Assembly: GCA_904374485.1 (NCBI GenBank)
Contig: CAJFFX010000003.1
Span: 1 to 64,000, forward strand
Origin: Candidatus Pseudoscillospira falkowii
GTDB taxonomy: Bacteria > Bacillota > Clostridia > Oscillospirales > Oscillospiraceae
Length of the DNA: 64,000 bases
Direction of reading: 5' to 3'
The notes under the pieces are model-generated. The model had not been told where the DNA came from. It ran no database searches and worked only from the letters and a program-made list of their open reading frames with translations. The first letter of the stretch is position 1. Every line of letters begins with the position of its first letter. Below, in pieces: positions 8,145-17,515 of this stretch. The position numbers were made by a program, and so were the translations under genes.

Positions 8145-11100
8145 GTCAAGTGCGCACTGCGGCAGACCTGAGCCGCATCAAGGAGGCCTATCTGGCCCAG
8201 CAGAGCAAATACGCCTGGCAGATCCTGGTGTGCGGCGGAGCGGGCTGCGTCTCCTCCCATTGCCAAGAAGTGAAAGAGGCCCTGGACCAGGCTCTGGCAG
8301 ACTACGGCCTCACCGACTCCGTCAGCGTGCTGGTCACCGGGTGCATGGGCACCTGCGCCGCCGGCCCCGTGATGCTGGTGGAGCCCGACGGTATTTTCTA
8401 TACCTCTCTGGACCCGGAAAAGGTGCGCCAGATCGTGGAACGCCACCTGGTGGCGGGCCAGATCGCGGAGGAGTACACCTTCTGGGACAGCTACCAGAAA
8501 AAGCGGGTGCCCAAGCTGGACGACATCAGCTTTTTCAAGGAGCAGGTGCGCATCGCCCTGCGCAACTGCGGCCGGATGGAATACGCCTCTCTGGACGCTT
8601 ACATCGCCCGGGACGGCTATGGCGCCGCATCGAAGGCCCTGCTCACCATGACCCCCGAGCAGGTGGTGGCGGAAATGAAGGCCTCCGGCCTGCGGGGCCG
8701 CGGCGGCGCGGGCTTCCCCACCGGTGTGAAATGGGAAGCCGGCATGAAGGCCCCCAAGGGGCAGAAATACATCGTCTGCAACGCCGACGAGGGCGACCCC
8801 GGCGCGTTCATGGACCGCTCGGTGCTGGAGGGCGACCCCCACTCCATCATCGAGGGCATGCTCCTGGGCGGCTACGCCATCGGAGCGGATAAGGGCTACG
8901 TCTATGTCCGCGCGGAGTATCCCCTGGCGGTGGAGCGGCTGGGCGCCGCCATCGACCAGGCCCGGGAGGCGGGTCTTCTGGGCAAGAACATCCTGGGTTC
9001 CGGCGTGGACTTCGATCTGGAGATCCGCATCGGCGCAGGCGCTTTCGTCTGCGGCGAGGAGACCGCCCTGCTGGCCTCCATCGAGGGCATGCGCGGCGAG
9101 CCCCGGCAGAAGCCCCCCTTCCCCTTTGAGGCGGGTCTTTTCGAAAAGCCCACCATCATCAACAATGTGGAGACCCTGGCCAACGTCGCCCCCATCATCC
9201 TCAACGGCGCAGCCTGGTACGCCTCCTTCGGCACAGAGCAGAGCAAGGGCACCAAGGTCTTTGCCCTGGCGGGCGCCATCGTCAATGCCGGCATCATCGA
9301 AGTGCCCATGGGCACCATCCTCGGCGACATCATCTACAAGATCGGCGGCGGCATCGCGGACGGCAAGGGCTTCAAGGCCATCCAGTCCGGCGGCCCCTCC
9401 GGCGGCTGCCTCACCGGGGAGCACCTGAACACCCCCGTGAGCTACGAGTCCCTGTCCGCCCTGGGCGCCATCATGGGCTCCGGCGGCCTCATCGTCATGA
9501 ACGAGGACACCTGCATGGTGGATACCGCCCGCTATTTCATGGATTTCATCCGGGACGAAAGCTGCGGCAAATGCCTGCCCTGCCGGGTGGGCACCAAGCG
9601 GATGCTGGAAATCCTGGAGCGCATCACCCAGGGCAAGGGCGAGGAAGACGACATCGAAATGCTGGAGGAACTGGCCTCCACCCTGCAGCAGACCGCCATG
9701 TGCGGCCTGGGCCAGACCGCTTCCAACCCCGTGCTCTCCACCATCCGGTATTTCCGGGATGAATACGAGACCCACATCAAGGCAAAGCACTGCGACGCGG
9801 GCGTGTGCTCCGAGCTGTACACCTCCCCCTGCCGCAACGCCTGCCCCGCCGGGGTCAACGTGCCCGGCTACCTGTCCCTGGTGGCCGCCGGCCGGCTGGG
9901 CGACGCCTACCGCCTCATCCGCCAGGACAATCCCTTCCCGGCGGTGTGCGGCCGCGTGTGTACCCATCCCTGCGAGCGGCACTGCCGCCGCACCCAGGTG
10001 GACGAACCGGTGGCCATCTGCTCCATCAAGCGCTTTGTGGGCGACCATGTGCTCAGCGGCGAGTATGAAGTGCCCCCCGTCAAGCCCAATCCGCCCACGG
10101 GCAAGCACGTTTCCGTGGTGGGCGCCGGCCCCTCCGGCCTCACCTGCGCCTATTATCTGGCCAAACTGGGCCACAAAGTGGACGTGTACGAGGCCGAGTC
10201 GGTGGCCGGCGGCGTGCTCTACTGGGGCATCCCCGAATACCGCCTGCCCAACGACGTGCTGGCCCAGGAGATCGCCGCCATCGAGGACGCCGGCGTCACC
10301 ATCCACACCAATTCTCGCATCGGCTCCCGCGAGGGCTGCATCATGACCGTCGACGAGCTCATGGAGCGCAGCGACGCGGTGTACATGGCCATCGGCACCC
10401 AGAAGCCCATGCGCATGGATGTGCCCGGCGAAGATCTCCAGGGCGTGGAGAGCGGCCTGACCTTCCTGCGCCGGGTGGGCCTGCACATGGACTACACCGT
10501 GCCCCGCCATCTGGTGGTCATCGGCGGCGGCTCCACCGCTATGGACGTGGCCCGCACGGCCCTGCGCCTCGGCGCGGAAGACGTCACCGTGGCCTACCGC
10601 CGCACGATGGACGAAATGCCCGCCGGCGCCGAAGAAGTGGAAGAGGCCCTGGAAGAGGGCATCCGCATTCTGGAGCTGGCCGCCCCCGTGGAGATCCTGG
10701 GGGAGAACGGCGCCGTCACCGGTATCCGGCTCATCCGCCGGGAACTGGCCGGCTTCGGCAAGGACGGCCGCATGAACAGCCGCTCCATCCCCGGCTCTGA
10801 ATTCGACATCCCCTGCGACGGCGTGATCGCCGCCGTCAACCAGGGCCTGGACGACGACACCCTGCCCAACGCGGGCGGCAAGGGCTTCTCCGCCGACCGC
10901 TTCACCGGCGAGACCGAGCGGCCCGGCATGTTCGCCGGCGGCGACGCCGTGGCCCACGGCAGCCGCGTGGCCATCAACGCCATCGCCGACGGCAAGATCG
11001 CCGCCGCAGGCATCGACCGTTATCTGGGCGGCAGCGGCGTGCTCAACAAGGGCGAGGAGATCGACATCCCCGTCATCCCCGTGGGCGATGTGGAAGCCCA

Positions 11101-11230
11101 TGACCGCTTCCCCACCCGCGCCCTCAGCGTGGCCGACCGGGTGGACAATTTCCGGGAGGTGGCCCAGGGCTACCACAACCTGGACGCCATGGCCGAGTGC
11201 CTGCGCTGTCTGCACTGTGATAGGAGGTAA
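8141..11230 (+). CDS. NuoF/HydB-like subunit fused to C-terminal NfnB/GltD-like FAD/NAD(P) oxidoreductase
   Basis: N-terminal 2Fe-2S domain, NuoF motifs (GLRGRGGAGFPTGVKW, CNADEGDPGAFMDR, ESCGKCLPCRVGT), then Fer4_20-like CRNACPAGVNVPGYL and GxGxxG motifs (VVGAGPSGLTCAYYLAKLG, VIGGGSTAMDVARTALRLGA). Confidence 0.92.
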   Translation: MSQVRTAADLSRIKEAYLAQQSKYAWQILVCGGAGCVSSHCQEVKEALDQALADYGLTDSVSVLVTGCMGTCAAGPVMLVEPDGIFYTSLDPEKVRQIVERHLVAGQIAEEYTFWDSYQKKRVPKLDDISFFKEQVRIALRNCGRMEYASLDAYIARDGYGAASKALLTMTPEQVVAEMKASGLRGRGGAGFPTGVKWEAGMKAPKGQKYIVCNADEGDPGAFMDRSVLEGDPHSIIEGMLLGGYAIGADKGYVYVRAEYPLAVERLGAAIDQAREAGLLGKNILGSGVDFDLEIRIGAGAFVCGEETALLASIEGMRGEPRQKPPFPFEAGLFEKPTIINNVETLANVAPIILNGAAWYASFGTEQSKGTKVFALAGAIVNAGIIEVPMGTILGDIIYKIGGGIADGKGFKAIQSGGPSGGCLTGEHLNTPVSYESLSALGAIMGSGGLIVMNEDTCMVDTARYFMDFIRDESCGKCLPCRVGTKRMLEILERITQGKGEEDDIEMLEELASTLQQTAMCGLGQTASNPVLSTIRYFRDEYETHIKAKHCDAGVCSELYTSPCRNACPAGVNVPGYLSLVAAGRLGDAYRLIRQDNPFPAVCGRVCTHPCERHCRRTQVDEPVAICSIKRFVGDHVLSGEYEVPPVKPNPPTGKHVSVVGAGPSGLTCAYYLAKLGHKVDVYEAESVAGGVLYWGIPEYRLPNDVLAQEIAAIEDAGVTIHTNSRIGSREGCIMTVDELMERSDAVYMAIGTQKPMRMDVPGEDLQGVESGLTFLRRVGLHMDYTVPRHLVVIGGGSTAMDVARTALRLGAEDVTVAYRRTMDEMPAGAEEVEEALEEGIRILELAAPVEILGENGAVTGIRLIRRELAGFGKDGRMNSRSIPGSEFDIPCDGVIAAVNQGLDDDTLPNAGGKGFSADRFTGETERPGMFAGGDAVAHGSRVAINAIADGKIAAAGIDRYLGGSGVLNKGEEIDIPVIPVGDVEAHDRFPTRALSVADRVDNFREVAQGYHNLDAMAECLRCLHCDRR

Positions 11231-11235
11231 GGAAG

Positions 11236-13023
11236 ATGCTGAATCTGACCATCAACGGAAAACCCTGCCAGGCCCCGGAGGGCGTTACCATCCTGGAGGC
11301 CGCCCGGCAGAACGGCATCCACATCCCCTCCCTGTGCTATCTCAAAAACGTCCACCAGTACGGCACCTGCCGGGTGTGCGTGGTGGAAGTGGAGGGCATG
11401 AAGAACCTTCAGGCCTCCTGCATGGTGAAGGCCCGGGAGGGCATGGTGATCCACACCAACAGCCCCAAGGTCCGCGCCAAGCGGAAAATGCTCTACGAGC
11501 TGCTCATTTCCAACCATCCCAAGGACTGCCTGTCCTGCTCCCGCAACCGGAGCTGCGAGCTCCAGGCCCTGGGGGAGGAGCTGGGCGTCACCGAGTGCCG
11601 TCTGGAGGGCGAAATGGGTCCCGCCCATGTGGACGTGTCCCCCTCCATCACCCGGGACACCTCCAAGTGCATCCTCTGCCGCCGCTGCGTCACCATGTGC
11701 AACCAGGTCCAGGGCGTGGGCGCCATCAACGCCCAGAACCGGGGCTTTGACACCGTCATCTCCCCGGCCATGGGCCTGCCCCTGAACTCCACCGCCTGCG
11801 CCATGTGCGGCCAGTGCGTCTCCGTCTGCCCCACCGGGGCCCTCTGCGAGACCGACGGCATCAAGCCCGTCTGGAAAGCCCTGGAGGACGAGAAGAAGAT
11901 CACCGTCATCCAGGTGGCCCCGGCGGTGCGCGCCGCCCTGGGAGAGGAGTTCGGCATGCCCACCGGCACCCGCTGCACCGGCAAGATCGCCGCCGCCCTC
12001 CACACCCTGGGCTTTGACCATGTGTTCGACACCGACTTTGCCGCCGACCTGACCATTCTGGAAGAGGGCACCGAGCTGCTCCAGCGGCTCAAGTCCGCCC
12101 TCACCGGCGGCGATGCGGTGCTGCCCATGCTCACCTCCTGCTCCCCCGGCTGGATCAAGCACATCGAGCACGCCTTCCCCAAGGAGCTGGACCACCTGTC
12201 CACCTGCAAGTCCCCCCATACCATGATGGGCGCCCTGGTCAAATCCTTCTATGCGGAGAAGGAGGGCATCAATCCGGCGGATATGTTCATGATTTCCGTC
12301 ATGCCCTGCACCGCCAAGAAGTACGAGATCCAGCGGCCCGAGATGGAGGTGGACGGCCGGCGGGACGTGGACGCGGTGCTCACCACCCGGGAGCTGGCCC
12401 GGATGATCCGGGAAGCCGGCATTGATTTTGCCAGCCTGCCCGACGAGAAGTTCGACGATCCCCTGGGCCTGTGCTCCGGCGCCGGCGACATCTTCGGCGT
12501 CACCGGCGGCGTGATGGAAGCCGCCCTGCGCACGGTCTATGAATTGACCACCGGCCGGGAGCTGCCCTTCGAGGGGCTCCATGTGGCCCCCATCGTGGGC
12601 CTGGAACTGGTCAAGGAAGCCTCCGTCACCTTTGAAAACGTGCTGCCGGAGTATTCCTTCCTGGAGGGCGTCACCGCCCGCATCGCGGTCACCTCCAGCC
12701 TGAAGGGCGCGGACATCCTGATGCAGGACGTGGCGGCGGGCACCTCCCCCTACCACTTCATCGAGGTCATGGGCTGCCCCGGCGGCTGCATCAACGGCGG
12801 CGGCCAGCCCCGCAACCACGAGGACGGCTATCGGGAGAAGCGGATGCACGCCCTTTACGACGAGGACGAGGCCAAGACCCTCCGCAAGAGCCACGAGAAC
12901 CCCGACCTGATCCGCCTGTATCAGGACTATCTGGGCGAGCCCTGCGGCCACAAGTCCCACGAGCTGCTCCACACCACCTACACCGCAAGAGGCCTTTACA
13001 ACGAATTGGCCGAACAGCAGTAA
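11236..13023 (+). CDS. [FeFe] hydrogenase, group A, catalytic subunit (HydA-like)
   Basis: N-terminal 2Fe-2S and 4Fe-4S motifs; H-cluster motifs TSCSPGW, MPCTAKKYE and MGCPGGCINGGGQP. Confidence 0.95.
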   Translation: MLNLTINGKPCQAPEGVTILEAARQNGIHIPSLCYLKNVHQYGTCRVCVVEVEGMKNLQASCMVKAREGMVIHTNSPKVRAKRKMLYELLISNHPKDCLSCSRNRSCELQALGEELGVTECRLEGEMGPAHVDVSPSITRDTSKCILCRRCVTMCNQVQGVGAINAQNRGFDTVISPAMGLPLNSTACAMCGQCVSVCPTGALCETDGIKPVWKALEDEKKITVIQVAPAVRAALGEEFGMPTGTRCTGKIAAALHTLGFDHVFDTDFAADLTILEEGTELLQRLKSALTGGDAVLPMLTSCSPGWIKHIEHAFPKELDHLSTCKSPHTMMGALVKSFYAEKEGINPADMFMISVMPCTAKKYEIQRPEMEVDGRRDVDAVLTTRELARMIREAGIDFASLPDEKFDDPLGLCSGAGDIFGVTGGVMEAALRTVYELTTGRELPFEGLHVAPIVGLELVKEASVTFENVLPEYSFLEGVTARIAVTSSLKGADILMQDVAAGTSPYHFIEVMGCPGGCINGGGQPRNHEDGYREKRMHALYDEDEAKTLRKSHENPDLIRLYQDYLGEPCGHKSHELLHTTYTARGLYNELAEQQ

Positions 13024-13085
13024 GCGCTGAACCAAAAAACTGCCGCCCAAAGGCGGTACCCCCCATCAGAAATCAATCGCATCTT

Positions 13086-13120
13086 GCAGGGCAGCACGGC
13101 AATTCGCCGTGCTGCCCTGC
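13086..13120 (+). terminator. Intrinsic terminator of the hydrogenase operon
   Basis: GCAGGGCAGCACGGC-AATTC-GCCGTGCTGCCCTGC followed by TCTTTTTC. Confidence 0.85.
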
Positions 13121-13170
13121 TCTTTTTCTGCCGCAAAATAAAGCTAAAAAGAGACGTAAAAATACTTTCA

Positions 13171-13218
13171 GTATGTATCTTGACAAAAGGATGCGCAGTT
13201 ATTACAATAGATACATAC
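13171..13218 (+). promoter_or_regulatory. TetR-type promoter/operator
   Basis: TTGACA(13180)-N17-TACAAT(13203) bracketed by inverted repeat GTATGTATCT / AGATACATAC. Confidence 0.7.
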
Positions 13219-13250
13219 CAATAGAATGTATCAGGGCAAGGAGGCGCATT

Positions 13251-13895
13251 GTGGCACGAAATAAATATCCAGAGATCACCGTTGAAAAAATATTGGAAGC
13301 GGCACAGCGGCTTTTTTTAGAAAAGGGATATGAAAATACAACCATTCAAGATATTGTCGATGAACTGGGCGGATTAACAAAAGGAGCGATCTATCATCAT
13401 TTCAAATCCAAAGAGGACATCCTCTGCGCTTTAAGCGATCAGCTCTTTGCCCAAAATAATCCTTTTGCCATTGTGAAGCAGAGAAAAGATTTGAACGCAT
13501 TGCAGAAAATGCGGGAAGCGGTGAAACTGAACCAACAAAACACGCCGGAAAAGCAGCTTGCCATCGAGGCCCTTCCCCTGCTGGAAAATCCGCGCATTTT
13601 TGCGGAGATGATCAAATCCAACCATCAGCATCTCACGCCGTTATGGTTGGAGCTGATGGAAGAAGGGATTGCCGACGACTCGATTCAATCAGACTACCCA
13701 AAAGAGATTGCCGAGCTAATCCCTTTGCTGGGCGATGTATGGCTCTATCCGAACATCTTCCCTGCAACGGAAGAAGAAATCGTCCATAAATTTTTATTCT
13801 TCAAGGAAATGCTTGAAAAAATGGGCGTTCCGATTATTGATGACGAGTTAGTAGAAATTGTAAAGGCAAGGCTCCATCAAATTTCAAAACGATAA
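13251..13895 (+). CDS. TetR/AcrR family transcriptional regulator (GTG start proposed)
   Basis: HTH ITVEKILEAAQRLFLEKGYENTTIQDIVDELGGLTKGAIYHHFKSKEDI. Confidence 0.9.
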   Translation: MARNKYPEITVEKILEAAQRLFLEKGYENTTIQDIVDELGGLTKGAIYHHFKSKEDILCALSDQLFAQNNPFAIVKQRKDLNALQKMREAVKLNQQNTPEKQLAIEALPLLENPRIFAEMIKSNHQHLTPLWLELMEEGIADDSIQSDYPKEIAELIPLLGDVWLYPNIFPATEEEIVHKFLFFKEMLEKMGVPIIDDELVEIVKARLHQISKR

Positions 13896-13974
13896 GATAA
13901 GCTAAAGTGCCTTTTAATAGGCATTTTAGTTTAACAAAAAACATTCATTCAGTAGGTATTAAAAGGAGGATATC

Positions 13975-14541
13975 ATGCTGCAAATTAAGAAATGGGGACT
14001 CTATGTTCTATCTTTGATGTGCTTGATCGCAATCATGGTATGTGTGATCTGCGATTATGCCATGGCAAAAACCTTGACCTGGTCTTTGATTGTTGTGCTT
14101 TCTTTGATTGCCGGGTGGCTTGTATTTGTACCTTTTTTCAGCGCAGGAAGCAAAGGGATAAAACAATCATTGATCGTTATCAGTATCATCACGCTTCCTT
14201 TTTTAGCGGGACTCAGCGCTGTTTTGAAATCGCCCCTTATCTTATCAGCGGGAAGCAGTATTGCCGTTTTATCGATTGCAGCAGCATGGGGAATATACGG
14301 GGTTTTTGTAAAATGTCAAAAGAGGATATTTTTAGCCCTTGCCCTTTCGCTGCTGATTGTGATCCCTTTGGCGTGTGGGATCACGCATATTACGGCACAC
14401 TTTGTTGAGAGCATTTCTATAGATTTCGCTTCCGACCTGTTTCACATCATAACAACATTGACATTAAGCGGCATTTGCCTGACGATAGATTTCGTCAGGC
14501 TGCACCGCGAAAACATGAGAAAGGGGCAAACGGAATTGTGA
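13975..14541 (+). CDS. Multi-TM hypothetical membrane protein
   Basis: Hydrophobic 188-aa ORF with RBS AGGAGG; downstream of tetR and overlapping the hydrolase gene. Confidence 0.7.
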   Translation: MLQIKKWGLYVLSLMCLIAIMVCVICDYAMAKTLTWSLIVVLSLIAGWLVFVPFFSAGSKGIKQSLIVISIITLPFLAGLSAVLKSPLILSAGSSIAVLSIAAAWGIYGVFVKCQKRIFLALALSLLIVIPLACGITHITAHFVESISIDFASDLFHIITTLTLSGICLTIDFVRLHRENMRKGQTEL

Positions 14542-15200
14542 CCTATGTTTTTATACACGGGCTCCGGCAGACTTCATCCAGTTGGGACAAGGTGATCGCC
14601 CGTCTTCCCGCTGACATACAAATCTACCGGCCCTGCCTGTCTGCCCTCGTAAAAGGCACGCAGCCTGCATACCAAAATCTCTATAACGCCTTTGAAAACG
14701 AATGCAGCTGTATGGAAATGCCGCTGTGTTTATGCGGTATTTCACTGGGCGCGATCCTTGCGCTGCAGTACACACGAAACCATCCGCAAAAGGTAAAATC
14801 TCTCATGTTGATCGCACCGCAGTATAAAATGCCAAGATTACTGTTAGGTATTCAAAATATCATGTTTTATATTTTTCCCCAGGCAGCATTTAGCGCAATG
14901 GGCTTTTCTAAACGAGATATGATTGCACTGACAACTTCCATGAAGAAGATAGACTTTACGCCTTTTCTGAATGAGATCACCTGCCCGGTTTTCATTGTCT
15001 GCGGCCGAAAGGATCGAGCAAACCAAAAGGCCGCAAAAATGTTAGCAAATACGATTCCAAATGCAAGATTGTTTTTTGTTGAAAACGCAGGACATGAAGT
15101 GAATATCGATGCTCCCGAAACATTAGCAGACTTGATGAAAGAGGCATGGCTCTTGCCTATCTGCAAAAATGGCAAGACCGGAAAAAGCTGCCAAAGATAA
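14538..15200 (+). CDS. Alpha/beta hydrolase
   Basis: GTG start overlapping the upstream stop (GTGA); motifs FIHGLRQTSSSWDKV, CGISLGAILAL and CGRKDRANQKAAK...GHEVNIDAPETL. Confidence 0.85.
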   Translation: MTYVFIHGLRQTSSSWDKVIARLPADIQIYRPCLSALVKGTQPAYQNLYNAFENECSCMEMPLCLCGISLGAILALQYTRNHPQKVKSLMLIAPQYKMPRLLLGIQNIMFYIFPQAAFSAMGFSKRDMIALTTSMKKIDFTPFLNEITCPVFIVCGRKDRANQKAAKMLANTIPNARLFFVENAGHEVNIDAPETLADLMKEAWLLPICKNGKTGKSCQR

Positions 15201-15219
15201 ACTCCGCGCGGCATAAAAA

Positions 15220-15252
15220 AGCGGGCAAGAAGTCTTTGACCTCTTGCCCGCT
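15220..15252. terminator. Bidirectional terminator between hydrolase and htpG
   Basis: AGCGGGCAAGA...TCTTGCCCGCT with A- and T-rich flanks. Confidence 0.75.
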
Positions 15253-15371
15253 TTTCGCTGCAGCCGGTTTTCCGGCCGTTAAGTTCGTTTGTTTTCAAAC
15301 TTTCCTGATCGACGGCTGGCTTTTGGGCAGCAGTTTCTTTTTTTCTTGGACGCGCTTTTGCAGCGCGTGGT

Positions 15372-17261
15372 TTATTTCATCAATCCGCACACGAGGTCCG
15401 TGTAGTCCGAGGGGTTGTCCAGAGGCAGACCGGCGATGAGTTTTGCCTGGGCGTAGAGGATGCGGACATATTTGGCCGCCTTTTCCTTGTCGTTCTCCAC
15501 GGCTTCCTCCAGGGCCTTAAAGGCGCTGTGGGCGGCGTTGAGCTCCAGCACCCGCTCTGCCTTCATGCCCATGTCAGGCTGGACGGCGTTCATATATTTC
15601 TCCATTTCGAAGCTGAGACCGCCCTCGGCCGTCAGGCACACGGGATGGTTGACCAGCTTCTTGGAGATGCGGGCTTCCTTGATCTCGTCGCCCAGAGTCT
15701 CCTTGACGAAGGCCAGCACAGCGCTGTGGTCGCCCTCGTTCTCCTCGGCCTCCTTGTTTTCCAGGCCCAGGTCGTCGTCCAGCACGCTGCGGAACTCTTT
15801 TCCGCCGTAGGTGCGCAGGGCTTCCGTCAGGAATTCGTCGGCCTGCTCGGTGAAATAGAGGATCTCCATGCTGTTGTTCTTCACCAGCTCCGTCTGGGGC
15901 AGAGCGTCGATGGCGGTGACGTTGGCGCCGGCGGCATAGTAGATATACTTCTGGCTCTCGCTCATGCGGCCGGTGTACTCCGACAGGCTGCACAGCTTCT
16001 TCTCCGTGGAGGAATAGAACAGCAGCAGATCCTGCAGTTCCTCCTTGTTGGCGCCGTAATCCTGCAGAATGCCGTATTTCAGGTCCAGGCCGAAGTTCTT
16101 GAAGAAGGCCTCATAGCCCTCCCGGTCCTCACGCATCATCTTGGCCAGCTCCGCCAGGATCTTTTTCTTCAGGTTGTTTGCGATGGTCTTGAGCTGGCGG
16201 TCGTGCTGGAGCATCTCACGGGAGATGTTCAGGGATACGTCGGGCGTGTCCACCACGCCCTTGACAAAGCGCAGGTAGTCGGGCAGCAGATCGGCGCAGT
16301 TCTCCATGATCAGCACACCGCCGGAGTAGAGCTGCAGTCCCTTCTGATAATCCTTGGTGTAGAAATTATAGGGCGTCTTGCCGGGGATGAACAACAACGC
16401 CTTATAGGTGACCGTGCCCTCCACGGAGACGGGGAGCACTCGCTGGGGCGGCACATAGTCAAAGAACTTTTCCTGATAGAACTTGTTGTATTCCTCGTCG
16501 CTCACCTCGCCCTTGCGGCGCTGCCACAGGGGCACCATGCTGTTGATGGTCTGCACTTCCTTGACGTCCTCGTACTCGGGCTTGTCGTCGGGGCTGCCCT
16601 CCTTGCGGCGGTGGGTCGTCACCTCCATCTGGATGGGGTAGCGGATATAGTCGGAATACTTGCGGATCAGCTGCGAAAGCTTGTACTCCTGCAAAAATTC
16701 GGAGTAGTTCTCCCCCTCGGCGTCGGGCTTGATGTGCATGATGATGTCGGTGCCCACGCCGTCGCGCTCCGCCTCGGTGATGGTGTAGCCGTCCGCGCCG
16801 GAGGATTTCCACATCCACGCCTGGTCCTCGCCGTATTTCTTCGAGATCACAGTGATGGCGTCGGCCACCATGAAGGCGGAGTAAAAGCCCACGCCGAACT
16901 GGCCGATGATGTCCACCTCTTCGTTTTTCTCGTCCTTCTCCGCCATTTCCTGGCGGAAGCGGTAGGAGCCGGAGGAGGCGATAACGCCCAGGTTGTTTTC
17001 CAGATCTTCCTTGTTCATGCCGATGCCGTTATCCGTAACGGTGAGGGTCCGCGCCTCGGGGTCCGCCTGGAGGAAGATCCGGAAATCACCGCGGTTCATG
17101 CCCACGTTCTCATCCGTCAGCGCCAAATAGCACAGCTTGTCCTCGGCGTCGCTGGCGTTGGAGATCAGCTCGCGCAGGAAGATCTCCTTGTGCGTGTAGA
17201 TCGAGTTGATCATCAGGTCCAGCAGGCGCTTGGACTCTGCCTTAAATTGTTTTTTTGCCAT
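15372..17261 (-). CDS. htpG: Molecular chaperone HtpG (Hsp90)
   Basis: MAKKQFKAESKRLLDLMINSIYTHKEIFLRELISNASDA; DNGIGM; GQFGVGFYSAFMVAD. Confidence 0.95.
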   Translation of the reverse strand: MAKKQFKAESKRLLDLMINSIYTHKEIFLRELISNASDAEDKLCYLALTDENVGMNRGDFRIFLQADPEARTLTVTDNGIGMNKEDLENNLGVIASSGSYRFRQEMAEKDEKNEEVDIIGQFGVGFYSAFMVADAITVISKKYGEDQAWMWKSSGADGYTITEAERDGVGTDIIMHIKPDAEGENYSEFLQEYKLSQLIRKYSDYIRYPIQMEVTTHRRKEGSPDDKPEYEDVKEVQTINSMVPLWQRRKGEVSDEEYNKFYQEKFFDYVPPQRVLPVSVEGTVTYKALLFIPGKTPYNFYTKDYQKGLQLYSGGVLIMENCADLLPDYLRFVKGVVDTPDVSLNISREMLQHDRQLKTIANNLKKKILAELAKMMREDREGYEAFFKNFGLDLKYGILQDYGANKEELQDLLLFYSSTEKKLCSLSEYTGRMSESQKYIYYAAGANVTAIDALPQTELVKNNSMEILYFTEQADEFLTEALRTYGGKEFRSVLDDDLGLENKEAEENEGDHSAVLAFVKETLGDEIKEARISKKLVNHPVCLTAEGGLSFEMEKYMNAVQPDMGMKAERVLELNAAHSAFKALEEAVENDKEKAAKYVRILYAQAKLIAGLPLDNPSDYTDLVCGLMK

Positions 17262-17391
17262 ATCTCTCAACCTCCGTTATGAGCCGCTCCGCCTGTCGGC
17301 GGAGCAATAATGTAAACAAATTTTAAACAATGGCCGAAAAAATTGAAGTTTGCTTTGCCGTTGTTTATAATGTAGTGATAGATCGAGAGTT

Positions 17392-17418
17392 TTAGCACTC
17401 TCGTCTCTTGACTGCTAA
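17392..17418. promoter_or_regulatory. CIRCE element (HrcA operator) upstream of htpG
   Basis: TTAGCACTC-N9-GACTGCTAA; one mismatch to the canonical TTAGCACTC-N9-GAGTGCTAA. Confidence 0.85.
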
Positions 17419-17515
17419 CTATGATAGCACAACCGCTTTTTTCTTGCAATGGATAAGCGCGCCCAAAATGTAAACAATTTTTGAATTTTCCGGAATGGCA
17501 TTGTGGGGGATCTTG

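Noticed and set aside
7913-11215. 1100-aa minus-strand ORF opposite hydB
   Set aside because: His/Gly/Ala-rich shadow translation of a clear NuoF/NfnB-like gene; typical antisense ORF of GC-rich DNA.
11170-13050. 626-aa minus-strand ORF opposite hydA
   Set aside because: Shadow ORF of the [FeFe] hydrogenase gene.
14551-14775. Small minus-strand ORFs inside the hydrolase gene
   Set aside because: Overlap a confident CDS and lack RBS or domain support.
15528-17282. 584-aa plus-strand ORF opposite htpG
   Set aside because: Antisense of a highly conserved Hsp90 gene, no independent support.
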